Positions 25,794 through 34,356 of a stretch of 38,508 nucleotides of DNA are shown here, piece by piece. The notes below the pieces were generated by a model. That model worked only from the letters and a program-made list of their open reading frames with translations, ran no database searches and was not told where the DNA came from. The DNA comes from Rhodobacter sp. (lineage in GTDB: Bacteria; Pseudomonadota; Alphaproteobacteria; Rhodobacterales; Rhodobacteraceae), in contig JAJDOB010000164.1 in NCBI GenBank assembly GCA_022340385.1, forward strand, positions 1-38,508. Direction: 5' to 3'. The stretch's first letter is position 1. Every line of letters starts with the position of its first letter. The translations under genes and the position numbers were made by a program.

Positions 25794-27434
25794 TCATTGG
25801 CAACTGAAACTGTCGGAACTGGCCGGATCGGCCCCGGTATAGCGCGCGACCTGCGGATAGGGGCAAAGCTTGCGACCGACCACGCCCAGCGCGGCACGCC
25901 CTTCGTTGTTGTCCTCTGTCACTTCGGTGTTTATCGCCCCGGGGCGAACACCGTTCTCGACCCAGTTCACAAGCGGCGTGAACATGTCGAATCCATCGGC
26001 ATGCGGCCCCCGCATCGAATGCGGTTGACCCGGATTGCGATAGAACAATACGAAATCCCCGGCGTTGCCGCCGTTGTTTTCATCAAGCTTCCGATACCAG
26101 CGCGCGGTATCCTGAACCGAAAACACCGGATCGCTGTTGCCGTGCAGGATCAGCATCTTGCCCCCGGCATCCCGGAATTCCGCCAGCGTCGGGTCGTCGA
26201 CATCGGGTGGCGTCATGACTGCCATCGCACTTTGATCAAATGACCCATCCGTGGCAAAAATCTTTTCCGCCTCGGCGGCGATATCAAAATCCATCAGGTA
26301 CTGTTCCAGCGCCTCGGGCGAGCCCTCGACACGCGTCGGCGGAGTCGTGAAGATCTGCGCCAGCGACGCCGCCCCCATCACCGCGATGATCGGCTTGTGA
26401 CCCCAGGGCGGGATCGGGCTTTCCAGTTTCCAGAACCGCCAGCTGCCAGAGGCGATGCCGGCATCCCAGGCCCAGTCGGAATAAAGCGCGCTGCCGTCCG
26501 CCGCCTTCGGTCCTGCATGGATCGTCTCAAGCGCCGCGACCTGTGCCGCACTCAGGCAATCAGAGTTCTGACCTTCCCGGCAAACCATGGCCTTGGGATC
26601 GAATGTATCCTGACAGCGATCCGCATCGGCGATCCAGCCGTCTTTCAGCCCGTCAAGCCCGTCGCAGGCGGCCAGGATCGCGGTGGCCACAAACTCCAGA
26701 TCTTCACGCGGGAATGCCGATTTCAGGTCGGCATCGACACTGCGAAAACTTTGCACATCCAAGGCGTGCTGCAGAGCCGCGCGCGGCAGGTTGAATCCGG
26801 GATAGCCGACCAGCAGCCCGTCAAAGGCCTCGGGCATCCGCGAGGCCGCGACCATCGCATGACGGCCACCGTTCGACCGGCCAACACCGTAGGCAAAGGC
26901 GATGTCCTGCCCGTAATAGGCCTCGGTCAGCGCGGTGGCGACCGGTTGCAGATCGGCGACGGCGGAATACCCATAGGCCGCACGCGCCGCCGGATCGAAG
27001 CCGAACCTGGCACCCCCGGCAAGACCCGCGTCGGGAAAGGCATCGCCGCTATGCCCGGCATCCGATGACACGACCGCATAGCCGCGGTTCAGCGCGGTGT
27101 CGTTTGTATAGCCGCTGTTCAATTCACCGATCGCGGGTTTGACCTCGCCGTCGTTGCCGCCGTTGAACTGGTGCACGAAGCGGCCGTTCCAGTCGTCCGG
27201 CAGGCGCAGTTCGAACTTCAGCGCATAGGACATGCCGTCAACACCGGTGCGATCGTTCATCCGTCCGGTAAAGCGGCAATGCGCCCGCTCGAACCCGTCA
27301 CCGACGGCCACCGCCTCTGCGGTCTCCAGCGTGACTCCGGCCGGAGGGGTCAGCCCCGCGACATTGCAATCCGCGCCAAACGCGCTTGAAGCCATCGACA
27401 GGCCGATGACCGTTCCGGCAAGGTAGCGTTTCAT
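25794..27434 (-). CDS. Exported tannase/feruloyl esterase-family protein lacking the usual cysteine pair
   Basis: From ATG 27434 (GGAGG-like site, MKRYLAGTVIGLSMASSAFGA signal peptide) the protein has 546 residues and is exported. The catalytic serine is S187 in GRSNGGRHAM, with acid D435 in LHGNSDPVFS and H472 in GQPHSMRG, the order expected for the tannase family. Characterised members have a CS-D-HC motif in which the two cysteines next to Ser and His form a disulfide; here they are R186 and S473. Other cysteines remain (for example CDGLDG and the C-terminus). It probably cleaves aromatic or acyl esters on plant polysaccharide pieces before uptake by the TRAP system; the substrate is inferred only. 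Confidence 0.85.
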   Translation of the reverse strand: MKRYLAGTVIGLSMASSAFGADCNVAGLTPPAGVTLETAEAVAVGDGFERAHCRFTGRMNDRTGVDGMSYALKFELRLPDDWNGRFVHQFNGGNDGEVKPAIGELNSGYTNDTALNRGYAVVSSDAGHSGDAFPDAGLAGGARFGFDPAARAAYGYSAVADLQPVATALTEAYYGQDIAFAYGVGRSNGGRHAMVAASRMPEAFDGLLVGYPGFNLPRAALQHALDVQSFRSVDADLKSAFPREDLEFVATAILAACDGLDGLKDGWIADADRCQDTFDPKAMVCREGQNSDCLSAAQVAALETIHAGPKAADGSALYSDWAWDAGIASGSWRFWKLESPIPPWGHKPIIAVMGAASLAQIFTTPPTRVEGSPEALEQYLMDFDIAAEAEKIFATDGSFDQSAMAVMTPPDVDDPTLAEFRDAGGKMLILHGNSDPVFSVQDTARWYRKLDENNGGNAGDFVLFYRNPGQPHSMRGPHADGFDMFTPLVNWVENGVRPGAINTEVTEDNNEGRAALGVVGRKLCPYPQVARYTGADPASSDSFSCQ

Positions 27435-27475
27435 CGGGGTTCCTCCGGTCATACGGGTATGGTGTGATGCGGCAA

Positions 27476-28195
27476 TCAGCGACCGTTGCCGGCGCGCCAT
27501 TCCTTGAATTTGTCCAGATTATCCTGCTTGGTCGCAGGGTAAAGTCCGATGATCGTCGCACCCGCCAGAACCTGTTCGGCGACGAAATCCTCATACGCCG
27601 TCATCTCGACCGCCTCGTCCGCGACCTCATCCGCCAGATGCGCCGGAATCACGATGACGCTATCGTCGTCGCCCACGATGATATCACCGGGAAAGACCGG
27701 CGCGTCGCCACAGCCGATCGGGACGTTGATGTCGATCGCCTCGTTGATCGTCAGGTTGGTGGGGCTGGCCGGGCGGCTGTGATAGGCGGGCATTTCCAGT
27801 GCGCCGATCCGCATCGCGTCGCGAAAACCACCATCGGTCACCACGCCAGCACCACCGCGCACCATCAGCCGGGTGATCAGGATGTCGCCCGCCGAGGCGG
27901 CGCGCGCGTCCTTGCGGCTGTCCATCACCAGAACATGCCCCGGCGGACAGGTTTCAATGGCGTGGCGCTGCGGATGCTGCGGGTTGCGGAACTCGGCCAG
28001 CGTGTTGCGGTCTTCGCGCGCGGGCATGTAACGCAGCGTGAATGCAGGCCCGACCATGTTGCGGCCCTTGGGGCCGATGGCGCGAACGTCCTGAATCACC
28101 TGGTTGCGCAGGCCACGCTTGAAAAGCGCGGTGGCCAGAGTCGCAACGCTGACGCCTTTCAGTTTCTCGATGGTTTCCGGTTTCACGTCGGTCAT
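27476..28195 (-). CDS. RraA-family protein (HMG-aldolase/oxaloacetate decarboxylase-like)
   Basis: A 239-residue RraA-like protein. Catalytic features of the aldolase/decarboxylase members are present: the SAGD turn (about 101-104) and D121-G-G-F-R125-D126, which bind the metal and the keto-acid. The well-studied RraA regulator of RNase E lacks catalytic function, but context here is metabolic, with IlvD/Edd and DapA-family enzymes directly upstream. It could split a 4-hydroxy-2-oxo acid into pyruvate plus a second product, decarboxylate a beta-keto acid, or act on a deoxy-keto sugar acid. It lies 15 nt after the DapA-family gene. Confidence 0.85.
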   Translation of the reverse strand: MTDVKPETIEKLKGVSVATLATALFKRGLRNQVIQDVRAIGPKGRNMVGPAFTLRYMPAREDRNTLAEFRNPQHPQRHAIETCPPGHVLVMDSRKDARAASAGDILITRLMVRGGAGVVTDGGFRDAMRIGALEMPAYHSRPASPTNLTINEAIDINVPIGCGDAPVFPGDIIVGDDDSVIVIPAHLADEVADEAVEMTAYEDFVAEQVLAGATIIGLYPATKQDNLDKFKEWRAGNGR

Positions 28196-28210
28196 GTGTC
28201 GTTCCTTGTT

Positions 28211-29119
28211 TCAGCCCCGGCCAGTCAGGCCATGTGTCTGCATGAATTCGGTCAGCCGCCCGATCTGTTGGCCCGAAAGCGGCCATGCGGCGGGTGGGCG
28301 GGCGCCGCCACAATCCTCGCCCATCAGCTGCAACGCCGCCTTGACGCCGGGCACGTTGGCGCCGCCCTGTTCCTCGGCGCGGATGTCCTCGAACACACGC
28401 ATCTCGGCGATAAGGCTGCGCGCCAAAGCGTAATCTCCGGCTTCCAGGGCGGTGCTGATCGCGACCGAGCGTTCGGGCCAGACATTGATCAGCCCGCTGG
28501 TAAAGCCCCGTGCGCCGACCGCATAGAATGTCGGGGCCCAGACCTCTGCAAGGCCACCGACCCAGACGATATGGTCGGGCGACGCCTCCATCGCCGCTTT
28601 CAGTTTCATCGGGTTGGGCGTGGCCCATTTGACGCCGATCACGCCGGGAACCGCGCAAAGCGCGGCAATCGCATCGGTTCCGATGGCGTCGTTGCGCAGA
28701 TAAAGCACCAGGGGCAGACCGCCCGCAGCCTGGCGCACGGCTGCAAGATAATCGACGATGCCGCGCGGCGCGACGAAGGGATCTGGCGGCTGGTGGATCA
28801 TCAGCGCATCCGCTCCCGCATTGGCCGAAGCTTCGGCAAGACGACAGGCATCGCGAATGCTGCGCCCGACGCCGGCGACCAGCGGGCAGCGCCCCGCGAT
28901 ATGGGCCGCCGCAGCCTGCACCATCGCCACCGCCTCGTCCGTATCGAGGCTGTAGAATTCGCCGGTGTTGCCGTTCACGGTAAGCACATGCACCCCCGCC
29001 GCCAGTGCGCGCTCCACAATCGGCGCCTGCCGTTCCGGTGCGATTTCGCCCGCACTGTCGAACGGGGTCACCAGGATGCCCGATATGCCCGTCAGCGCCC
29101 GTTTCAGGTCATGCGGCAT
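28211..29119 (-). CDS. DapA-family lyase/dehydratase (KdgD-like)
   Basis: A 302-residue DapA-superfamily barrel. Motifs are NGNTGEFYSL (about 49-58, as in KdgD), Tyr140 in VLYLRN and Schiff-base Lys164 in GVKWATPN. It is a cousin, not a copy, of kdgD at 4648: the GGTGEF motif is replaced by NGNTGEF and the Lys context differs. It likely acts on the 2-keto-3-deoxy acid made by the dehydratase upstream, either as an aldolase releasing pyruvate or as a decarboxylating/dehydrating enzyme. ATG 29119 overlaps the stop of the dehydratase gene, which decides against the longer frame to 29260. Confidence 0.87.
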   Translation of the reverse strand: MPHDLKRALTGISGILVTPFDSAGEIAPERQAPIVERALAAGVHVLTVNGNTGEFYSLDTDEAVAMVQAAAAHIAGRCPLVAGVGRSIRDACRLAEASANAGADALMIHQPPDPFVAPRGIVDYLAAVRQAAGGLPLVLYLRNDAIGTDAIAALCAVPGVIGVKWATPNPMKLKAAMEASPDHIVWVGGLAEVWAPTFYAVGARGFTSGLINVWPERSVAISTALEAGDYALARSLIAEMRVFEDIRAEEQGGANVPGVKAALQLMGEDCGGARPPAAWPLSGQQIGRLTEFMQTHGLTGRG

Positions 29120-30849
29120 CAGTTGATCTCTGGCTCTGGCACCGGCTCGCCGAATTCGGTGCGCAGAAAATCGAAATCGCAGCCCTTGTCGGCCTGCTCG
29201 ACATGACGCGAGAACATCCAGCCATAACCGCGCCCGTAGCGCGGTTCGGGAGCCTGCCATCTGGCGCGCCGCGCATCCATCTCGGCATCGGTGATCTGCA
29301 CGTTCAGCTTTCGGTTCGGCACGTCCAGTTCGATGATATCGCCGGTTTCGATCAAGGCCAGCGGCCCGCCGATGAACGCCTCGGGCGCGACATGCAGGAC
29401 GCAGGCACCATAGGATGTGCCGGACATCCGCGCGTCGGAAAGCCGGACCATATCGCGGTGCCCGTCCTTAAGCAGCGCCTGCGGCATCGGGATCATGCCC
29501 CATTCCGGCATCCCCGGCCCGCCCTGGGGCCCGGCGTTGCGCAGGACCAGCACGTGATCCGGTGTCATCGGATAGTCGGGATCATTGATGATCTTCTTCA
29601 ACTCGGGATAACTGTCGGCGACGATCGCCGGCCCCTTGTGACGGTGAAATTTGGGATCGCAGGCAGCCGGCTTTATCACCGCCCCGTCGGGCGCAAGATT
29701 GCCGCGCAGGACCGCCAGCGAGCCCTCGTGATACAGTGGGTTCGACAGCGGGCGGATCACGTCGTCATTGTAGTTGACCGCACCGGCGATATTGTCGCCC
29801 AGACTGCGCCCGTTCACCGTAGTGACGGACAAATCCAGCTTGTCGCCCAGTTCCTTCATCAGTGCCGGCAACCCGCCGGCATAAAAGAAATCCTCCATCA
29901 GGTATTCCTTGCCCGATGGCCGGATGTTGGCCAGAACCGGCACCTCGTGACCGATCCGGTCCAGATCGTCGAGGCCCCAGTCGACACCGGCGCGGCGCGC
30001 CATGGCGATCAGGTGGATGATCGCGTTGGTCGAACATCCCGTGGCCATCGCCACGGTCGTGGCATTGGCCGTGGCCTCGCGGGTGACGATCTTGTCAGGA
30101 GTCAGATCCTCCCACACCATTTCGACGATGCGGCGGCCGCAGGCAGAGGCCATGCGTTTGTGCCCGGCATCCGGTGCCGGGATCGACGAGGCGCCGGGCA
30201 GGGTCAGCCCGAAGCCTTCGGCAATCGACATCATCGTGCTGGCGGTGCCCATCGTCATGCAGGTGCCGTAACTGCGCGCGATTCCGCCCTGCACACCGTC
30301 CCACTGTTCCTTGCCGATGGTTCCGGCGCGGCGTTCGTCCCAGTATTTCCAGACATCGGTGCCGCTGCCCAGCTTCTGCCCCGCATAATTGCCGCGCAGC
30401 ATCGCACCGGCAGGCAGGAAGATGAACGGCAGCCCCATCGACAACGCGCCCATGATCAGCGCCGGAGTCGACTTGTCGCAACCGCCCATCAGCACGACGC
30501 CATCGACCGGGTGCGAACGCAGGGTTTCCTCGACCTCCATCGCGCCCATGTTGCGGTACAGCATCGAGGTCGGCTTCAGGAACTGTTCGGAAAAATCATG
30601 CACCGGCAATTCGGCCGGCATGCCCCCGGCCTGCAGGATGCCTTTGCGGACAAACTCTGCCCGGTCGCGCAGATGGTGGTGGCAGGGCGACAGATCCGAC
30701 CACGTATTGATGATCGCGATCACAGGCTTGCCGTCCCAGTCTCCGTCATCCAGCCCCATCTGCATCGCGCGGCTTCGGTGCCCCATCGAGCGCAGGTCAT
30801 CCGGCGCGAACCATCGGGCAGAGCGCAGGTCTTTGTATTCCTTGGGCAT
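29119..30849 (-). CDS. IlvD/Edd-family sugar-acid dehydratase
   Basis: A 576-residue Fe-S dehydratase of the sugar-acid branch of IlvD/Edd (L-arabonate, D-xylonate and similar dehydratases). Cluster cysteines are C56 (SPCHHHL), C124 (GGCDKS) and C197 (YGTCMTMGTAS); the catalytic serine lies in ARMSGTSYG. It removes water from an aldonic acid to give a 2-keto-3-deoxy acid. Its position next to a TRAP transporter and a DapA-family enzyme suggests import and dehydration of the same acid. A second, different member (37099-38508) lies in the arabinose cluster. GGAGA precedes ATG 30849; the 40-residue membrane protein ends 10 nt upstream. Confidence 0.9.
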   Translation of the reverse strand: MPKEYKDLRSARWFAPDDLRSMGHRSRAMQMGLDDGDWDGKPVIAIINTWSDLSPCHHHLRDRAEFVRKGILQAGGMPAELPVHDFSEQFLKPTSMLYRNMGAMEVEETLRSHPVDGVVLMGGCDKSTPALIMGALSMGLPFIFLPAGAMLRGNYAGQKLGSGTDVWKYWDERRAGTIGKEQWDGVQGGIARSYGTCMTMGTASTMMSIAEGFGLTLPGASSIPAPDAGHKRMASACGRRIVEMVWEDLTPDKIVTREATANATTVAMATGCSTNAIIHLIAMARRAGVDWGLDDLDRIGHEVPVLANIRPSGKEYLMEDFFYAGGLPALMKELGDKLDLSVTTVNGRSLGDNIAGAVNYNDDVIRPLSNPLYHEGSLAVLRGNLAPDGAVIKPAACDPKFHRHKGPAIVADSYPELKKIINDPDYPMTPDHVLVLRNAGPQGGPGMPEWGMIPMPQALLKDGHRDMVRLSDARMSGTSYGACVLHVAPEAFIGGPLALIETGDIIELDVPNRKLNVQITDAEMDARRARWQAPEPRYGRGYGWMFSRHVEQADKGCDFDFLRTEFGEPVPEPEIN

Positions 30850-30859
30850 CGGGGTCTCC

Positions 30860-30982
30860 TCAGGAGATGGAATTGGCGAAATGGAACATTACCCAGACCA
30901 GCACCAGACCAAGCACCACGCCGCCGATCCAGGGCCAGACGCCGTAACCGTCCATGTCGTCTCGGGAATCACGTCCGATCAT
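30860..30982 (-). CDS. 40-residue single-pass membrane protein in TRAP operon (not in ORF track)
   Basis: Hand translation gives MIGRDSRDDMDGYGVWPWIG, a hydrophobic helix (GGVVLGLVLVWVMFHFA) and NSIS, then TGA. A GGAGG site lies 6 nt ahead of the ATG, and the ATG overlaps the DctQM stop (ATGA). The acidic N-terminus and one membrane helix suggest a small inner-membrane subunit with its C-terminus at the membrane edge. The tight fit between the permease and dehydratase genes, with standard RBSs on both sides, argues that it is real. A modulator or assembly partner of the fused TRAP permease is a reasonable guess. Confidence 0.75.
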   Translation of the reverse strand: MIGRDSRDDMDGYGVWPWIGGVVLGLVLVWVMFHFANSIS

Positions 30983-33072
30983 AGGGAACCTCCATTCAGG
31001 ATTTCAGGCAACCACAAAGCGATCTGCGGGTACATCATTACCAGGAACAGGCCGAGGATCTGCAACCCGATGAATGGCAGCACAGAGATGAATATCTCTT
31101 GCAGCGTGACATCCTTGGGCGCGACCGACTTCAGCCAGAAACAGGCCGGACCAAACGGAGGCGACAGGAAATAGATCTGGATGTTCATCACGAAAAGGAT
31201 GCCGAACCAGATCTTGGCCTGATCGGGCGACAGGCCCAGGTCGGGGGCAAGTTCCATCACCACCGGCGCAAAGACCGGAACCGTGATGAACACGATCGCG
31301 ATCCATTCCATGAACGTGCCCAGCACCATCAGGATCAGCATCATCACCAGCACCGTGCCCATCGCCGACAGGCCGAGGTTCAGAAACAGCGAGCGCATGA
31401 AATCGCCGCCGCCGACCAGATTGAAGATGCCGACAAAACTGACCGCCCCCAGCACCAGCCAGATGATGGTGCCGACGGTGGACATCGTGCCTATCAGCGC
31501 CGCGGTCGTGACGCTCCAGTTGAAACGGTTGCGCACGGCGGCCACGAACAACGACCCGATACAGCCGACCGCAGCGGCTTCGGTGACCGAAGCCACGCCG
31601 CCATAGATCGAACCCATCACCGCCGCGATCAGGATGATACACAGCAGCACCGCCGTCAGACGGTCTTTCGACAGCTTCTGTTCGGTGCCGCCGGATATCG
31701 CCGCGACCTCGGCGGCAGTTGGGGCCAGTTTCGGGTTCAGGTTGACCCGGATCAAGACATAGCCGGCATAGAATATCGCCAGCATGATACCCGGTACGGC
31801 GCCCGCCATGAACAGATCGCCGATCCCGACTTCGGCCGACAGCCCGTAGACGATCATGATGATCGACGGCGGGATCAGCGTCGCCAGCGCGCCGGCCGCG
31901 CAGATCAGGCCGATCGACAGTTTCCGGTCATAGCCAAGGCGGAACATCTGCGGCAATGCAACCAGCCCCAGCATCACGATCTCGCCGCCCATGACCCCGG
32001 ACATCGCCGCAAGGATCACGGCCACCACGGTTGTCTGAACCGCCACGCCGCCGCGCAGGTTGCCCGCAAAGATCGACATCGCGTCGAACAGATCCTCGGC
32101 GATTCCGGCCCGTTCAAGGATCGAGGCCATCAGCACGAAGAACGGCACCGCAACCAGCGAATAATGTTCCAGCAGGCCGACCGCGATTGATGACACCAGA
32201 AACAGGCCGCGCGGCCCGAAAAAGGTGATCGCCATGATGACCGAGACGATCAGCGTCACGATGCCCAGCGGCATGCCCGTCATCATCAGCGAGATCAGCA
32301 GCGCCACCATGATCAGCGAGACCGTCCCAAGATCCATCGAGCGCATGTTCAGCGCCTTCGACGGGTCCATCGCCTTGCCGATATCCGAGAAGAAATCCGC
32401 AATCGCCGCGGCCCAGGAGATGTCAAAGGCATGGCCCAGCAGCGCCGCCACGAAATAGAAGCCAATGTATGCCGCGACCGCCTTGACCACGAGCCTTGCG
32501 CCACGGCTTTCGAAATGACGGTTCAGGTTCACCAGAAGCTGCGCCAGATACAGGAACGCGCCGGTGACCATCAGGGATTTCAGAACCATGGGCAGCGGCG
32601 AATTGAACGCCGATCCGGATTTCTCAAGCCGCCCGATACTGTCATAGGCACGGATCGCGGCATCCGAGAGCAGGAAATAAAGCGCAATGACTCCGACCGT
32701 CATCGCGAACAGATCCAGCCACCAGCGCTGGCGCGGACTGGCGAGGATATGGAAGACGGTGATCGCGATGTGACGCTGCTTCAGCGTGATGAAGCCCGAC
32801 GACAGCATCCAGGCAGCGGCGCAAAGCATCATCACCGTCTCGAACGCCCAGTAGGTTGGCGCGTTCAGAACATAGCGGGAAAACACCTCGTAAAGCGTCG
32901 CAAGCGCGGCAATCAGATAAAAGCAGGAAATGGCGATGCCAAGGAGATGGCTGAAATGATCCACCGGGGTGTAGTCGGCCCGATCGACGACATTTTCCTC
33001 TTCGTGCACGGGATCAAGGCCCGATACCTCCAGCGGCGCGTCGTTCAGCTTGTCTTCGTAGTTTCCGCTCAT
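30979..33072 (-). CDS. TRAP transporter permease, fused DctQ-DctM
   Basis: From ATG 33072 (GGGGG site; the track start 33111 is less likely) the protein has 697 residues. The N-terminal fifth to third is a DctQ-like four-helix domain (ISCFYLIAALATLYEVFSRYVLNAP, FETVMMLCAAAWMLSSGF). The rest is a DctM domain with about twelve helices, including GMPLGIVTL, VPFFVLMASILERAGIAEDLFDAM, IPPSIIMIVYG and FLSPPFGPACFW. This permease uses an ion gradient to import acids delivered by the periplasmic DctP protein encoded just upstream. Q-M fusion is known in the family. A sugar acid is the likely cargo given the operon. Confidence 0.93.
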   Translation of the reverse strand: MSGNYEDKLNDAPLEVSGLDPVHEEENVVDRADYTPVDHFSHLLGIAISCFYLIAALATLYEVFSRYVLNAPTYWAFETVMMLCAAAWMLSSGFITLKQRHIAITVFHILASPRQRWWLDLFAMTVGVIALYFLLSDAAIRAYDSIGRLEKSGSAFNSPLPMVLKSLMVTGAFLYLAQLLVNLNRHFESRGARLVVKAVAAYIGFYFVAALLGHAFDISWAAAIADFFSDIGKAMDPSKALNMRSMDLGTVSLIMVALLISLMMTGMPLGIVTLIVSVIMAITFFGPRGLFLVSSIAVGLLEHYSLVAVPFFVLMASILERAGIAEDLFDAMSIFAGNLRGGVAVQTTVVAVILAAMSGVMGGEIVMLGLVALPQMFRLGYDRKLSIGLICAAGALATLIPPSIIMIVYGLSAEVGIGDLFMAGAVPGIMLAIFYAGYVLIRVNLNPKLAPTAAEVAAISGGTEQKLSKDRLTAVLLCIILIAAVMGSIYGGVASVTEAAAVGCIGSLFVAAVRNRFNWSVTTAALIGTMSTVGTIIWLVLGAVSFVGIFNLVGGGDFMRSLFLNLGLSAMGTVLVMMLILMVLGTFMEWIAIVFITVPVFAPVVMELAPDLGLSPDQAKIWFGILFVMNIQIYFLSPPFGPACFWLKSVAPKDVTLQEIFISVLPFIGLQILGLFLVMMYPQIALWLPEILNGGSL

Positions 33073-33166
33073 CCCACGGCCCCCTGCAGGCATATGCCAT
33101 GCTGATTTCATACTGAAACGACACCCCAGCGCGCCGGGCGGATTCCCCCGGGTCCAGGTTGGCCGT

Positions 33167-33198
33167 TGGACACCGCCGGCGCAAACCGGCGAGGTCCA
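33167..33198 (-). other. Intercistronic hairpin between dctP and dctQM
   Basis: TGGACACCGCCGG and CCGGCGAGGTCCA pair over 13 bp with two mismatches around a CGCAAA loop, in the 145-nt gap after the DctP stop. There is no T-run. It occupies the same place as the hairpin between the ABC binding-protein and permease genes (11565-11594). Confidence 0.6.
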
Positions 33199-33217
33199 TG
33201 TTCTTGATGACCGACGG

Positions 33218-34249
33218 CTACAGCAGGCCGGCTTCTTTCATGAAGGCGATATGCGCGTCATAGACTTCTTTCGCCAGATCGGACTGGCCGGCGAAATCGC
33301 TCCAGGCTTCCTGCGCGATTGCACGCAGCGCGTCACGCTCGGACTGCGGCCAGTCGATGATTTCCAGGTCGCCGGCGGCCTTGTCACGCGCAACCAGCTG
33401 GCGGTCGAGCCGGTCGAAATACTGGCGCAGGCCGTTGTAGGCGGCGAGATACCAGACTTCGAGCGCAGTCTGCTCCTGCTCGGTCAGTTCATCCCAGACA
33501 GCTTGCCCGACGGTGAATTGCAGGATCGGGGTCGAGTGGATGCCGGGGAAGATCGGGAATTTCGCGATCTTGTGCATGCCATTGGCGTCGTTGTTCGCGT
33601 AGGCAGAGTTGTCCGCCGCGTCGATCACGCCTTTTTCAAGTGCGCCGTAGGTTTCCGAACCGGACATGGAGACCGGCGCCGCGCCCGCACGCTTGAACAC
33701 GTCGGCGGCAAGACCTTCGGGAGAGCGGATCTTCAGCCCGGCCAGATCGGCCACACCGCGCACCGGAACCTTCGAGACGAACGCCTCGCGGGCATAGGCG
33801 CCGCAACCCACGACATGAACACCTTCGTAATGGGCGTCGAACAGTTTTTGCAGCATCTCCTTGCCGCCACCTTGCGCACAGAATGCCTGAATCTGGTCGG
33901 CGCTGTCATAGCCTGCGATCAGATCGCCCATAAGCGCGAATGCCGGATCGACACCCGCGAAGTAGTTGATCGAGGTCAGGTCGCCGTCGAGGATACCGAC
34001 GCTGATCGCTTCGGGGGTTTCACGGCGCGGCACGACGGCGTCGACAGGCAACAGTTCGATCGCAAGCGTTCCGCCTGTCATCGTTTCCAGCTTTGGCAGC
34101 CATTCCTTGTTCAGATAGGCCAGCGACGCATGGCTTGCATTCGACGAAGTCTGGATCTTCAGGACGCGGTCAGCGGCATCCGCCGCGCCCGCGCCGATTC
34201 CCATCACGGCCGCGATGGTCAGGGCTGTGCCCAAAGATTTGATATTCAT
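33218..34249 (-). CDS. TRAP transporter substrate-binding protein (DctP family)
   Basis: A 343-residue periplasmic protein starting at ATG 34249 behind a GGGAGGA site; the longer track frame has no RBS. The signal peptide ends near GAADAADRV (about residue 25). Family features include LKIRSPEGLAADVFKRAGAAPVSM with the conserved arginine that holds the ligand carboxylate, and ETYGALEKGVIDAADN. The family binds organic acids, and here the neighbours point to a uronate or aldonate. It is the first gene of the leftward operon and lies 140 nt from a divergent FadR-type regulator, which probably controls it. Confidence 0.93.
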   Translation of the reverse strand: MNIKSLGTALTIAAVMGIGAGAADAADRVLKIQTSSNASHASLAYLNKEWLPKLETMTGGTLAIELLPVDAVVPRRETPEAISVGILDGDLTSINYFAGVDPAFALMGDLIAGYDSADQIQAFCAQGGGKEMLQKLFDAHYEGVHVVGCGAYAREAFVSKVPVRGVADLAGLKIRSPEGLAADVFKRAGAAPVSMSGSETYGALEKGVIDAADNSAYANNDANGMHKIAKFPIFPGIHSTPILQFTVGQAVWDELTEQEQTALEVWYLAAYNGLRQYFDRLDRQLVARDKAAGDLEIIDWPQSERDALRAIAQEAWSDFAGQSDLAKEVYDAHIAFMKEAGLL

Positions 34250-34325
34250 GAAATTCCTCCCGGGGTGTTCATACGAATTATTGTCCGCCTGCCGCCAAAG
34301 CGAGGTCGGTGCCAAACTGATATAT

Positions 34326-34335
34326 TAGTTGACTA
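34326..34335. promoter_or_regulatory. Candidate FCD-type GntR operator in the dctP/gntR divergent region
   Basis: TAGTTGACTA fits the TNGTNNACNA pattern used by FadR/VanR-type regulators and is a perfect 4+4 palindrome around TG. It overlaps the -35 of the regulator's own candidate promoter, suggesting autoregulation and joint control of dctP. Confidence 0.45.
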
Positions 34336-34356
34336 GTTCTCGCAACGCCCTATTTT
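34329..34356 (+). promoter_or_regulatory. Candidate promoter of the divergent GntR regulator
   Basis: TTGACT (34329-34334), 16-nt spacer, TATTTT (34351-34356), with the ATG 33 nt further on. The -35 shares TTGACTARTT with the ABC-operon promoter at 9536. Confidence 0.45.

Noticed and set aside
27476-28195. Calling the RraA protein a regulator of RNase E
   Set aside because: The catalytic GD and D-G-x-x-R-D residues of the aldolase/decarboxylase branch are present and the context is metabolic.
29005-30984. 659-residue plus-strand ORF opposite the IlvD/Edd gene
   Set aside because: The composition is Arg/His/Gln-rich as in antisense shadows, and the minus-strand gene has all cluster cysteines and the catalytic serine.
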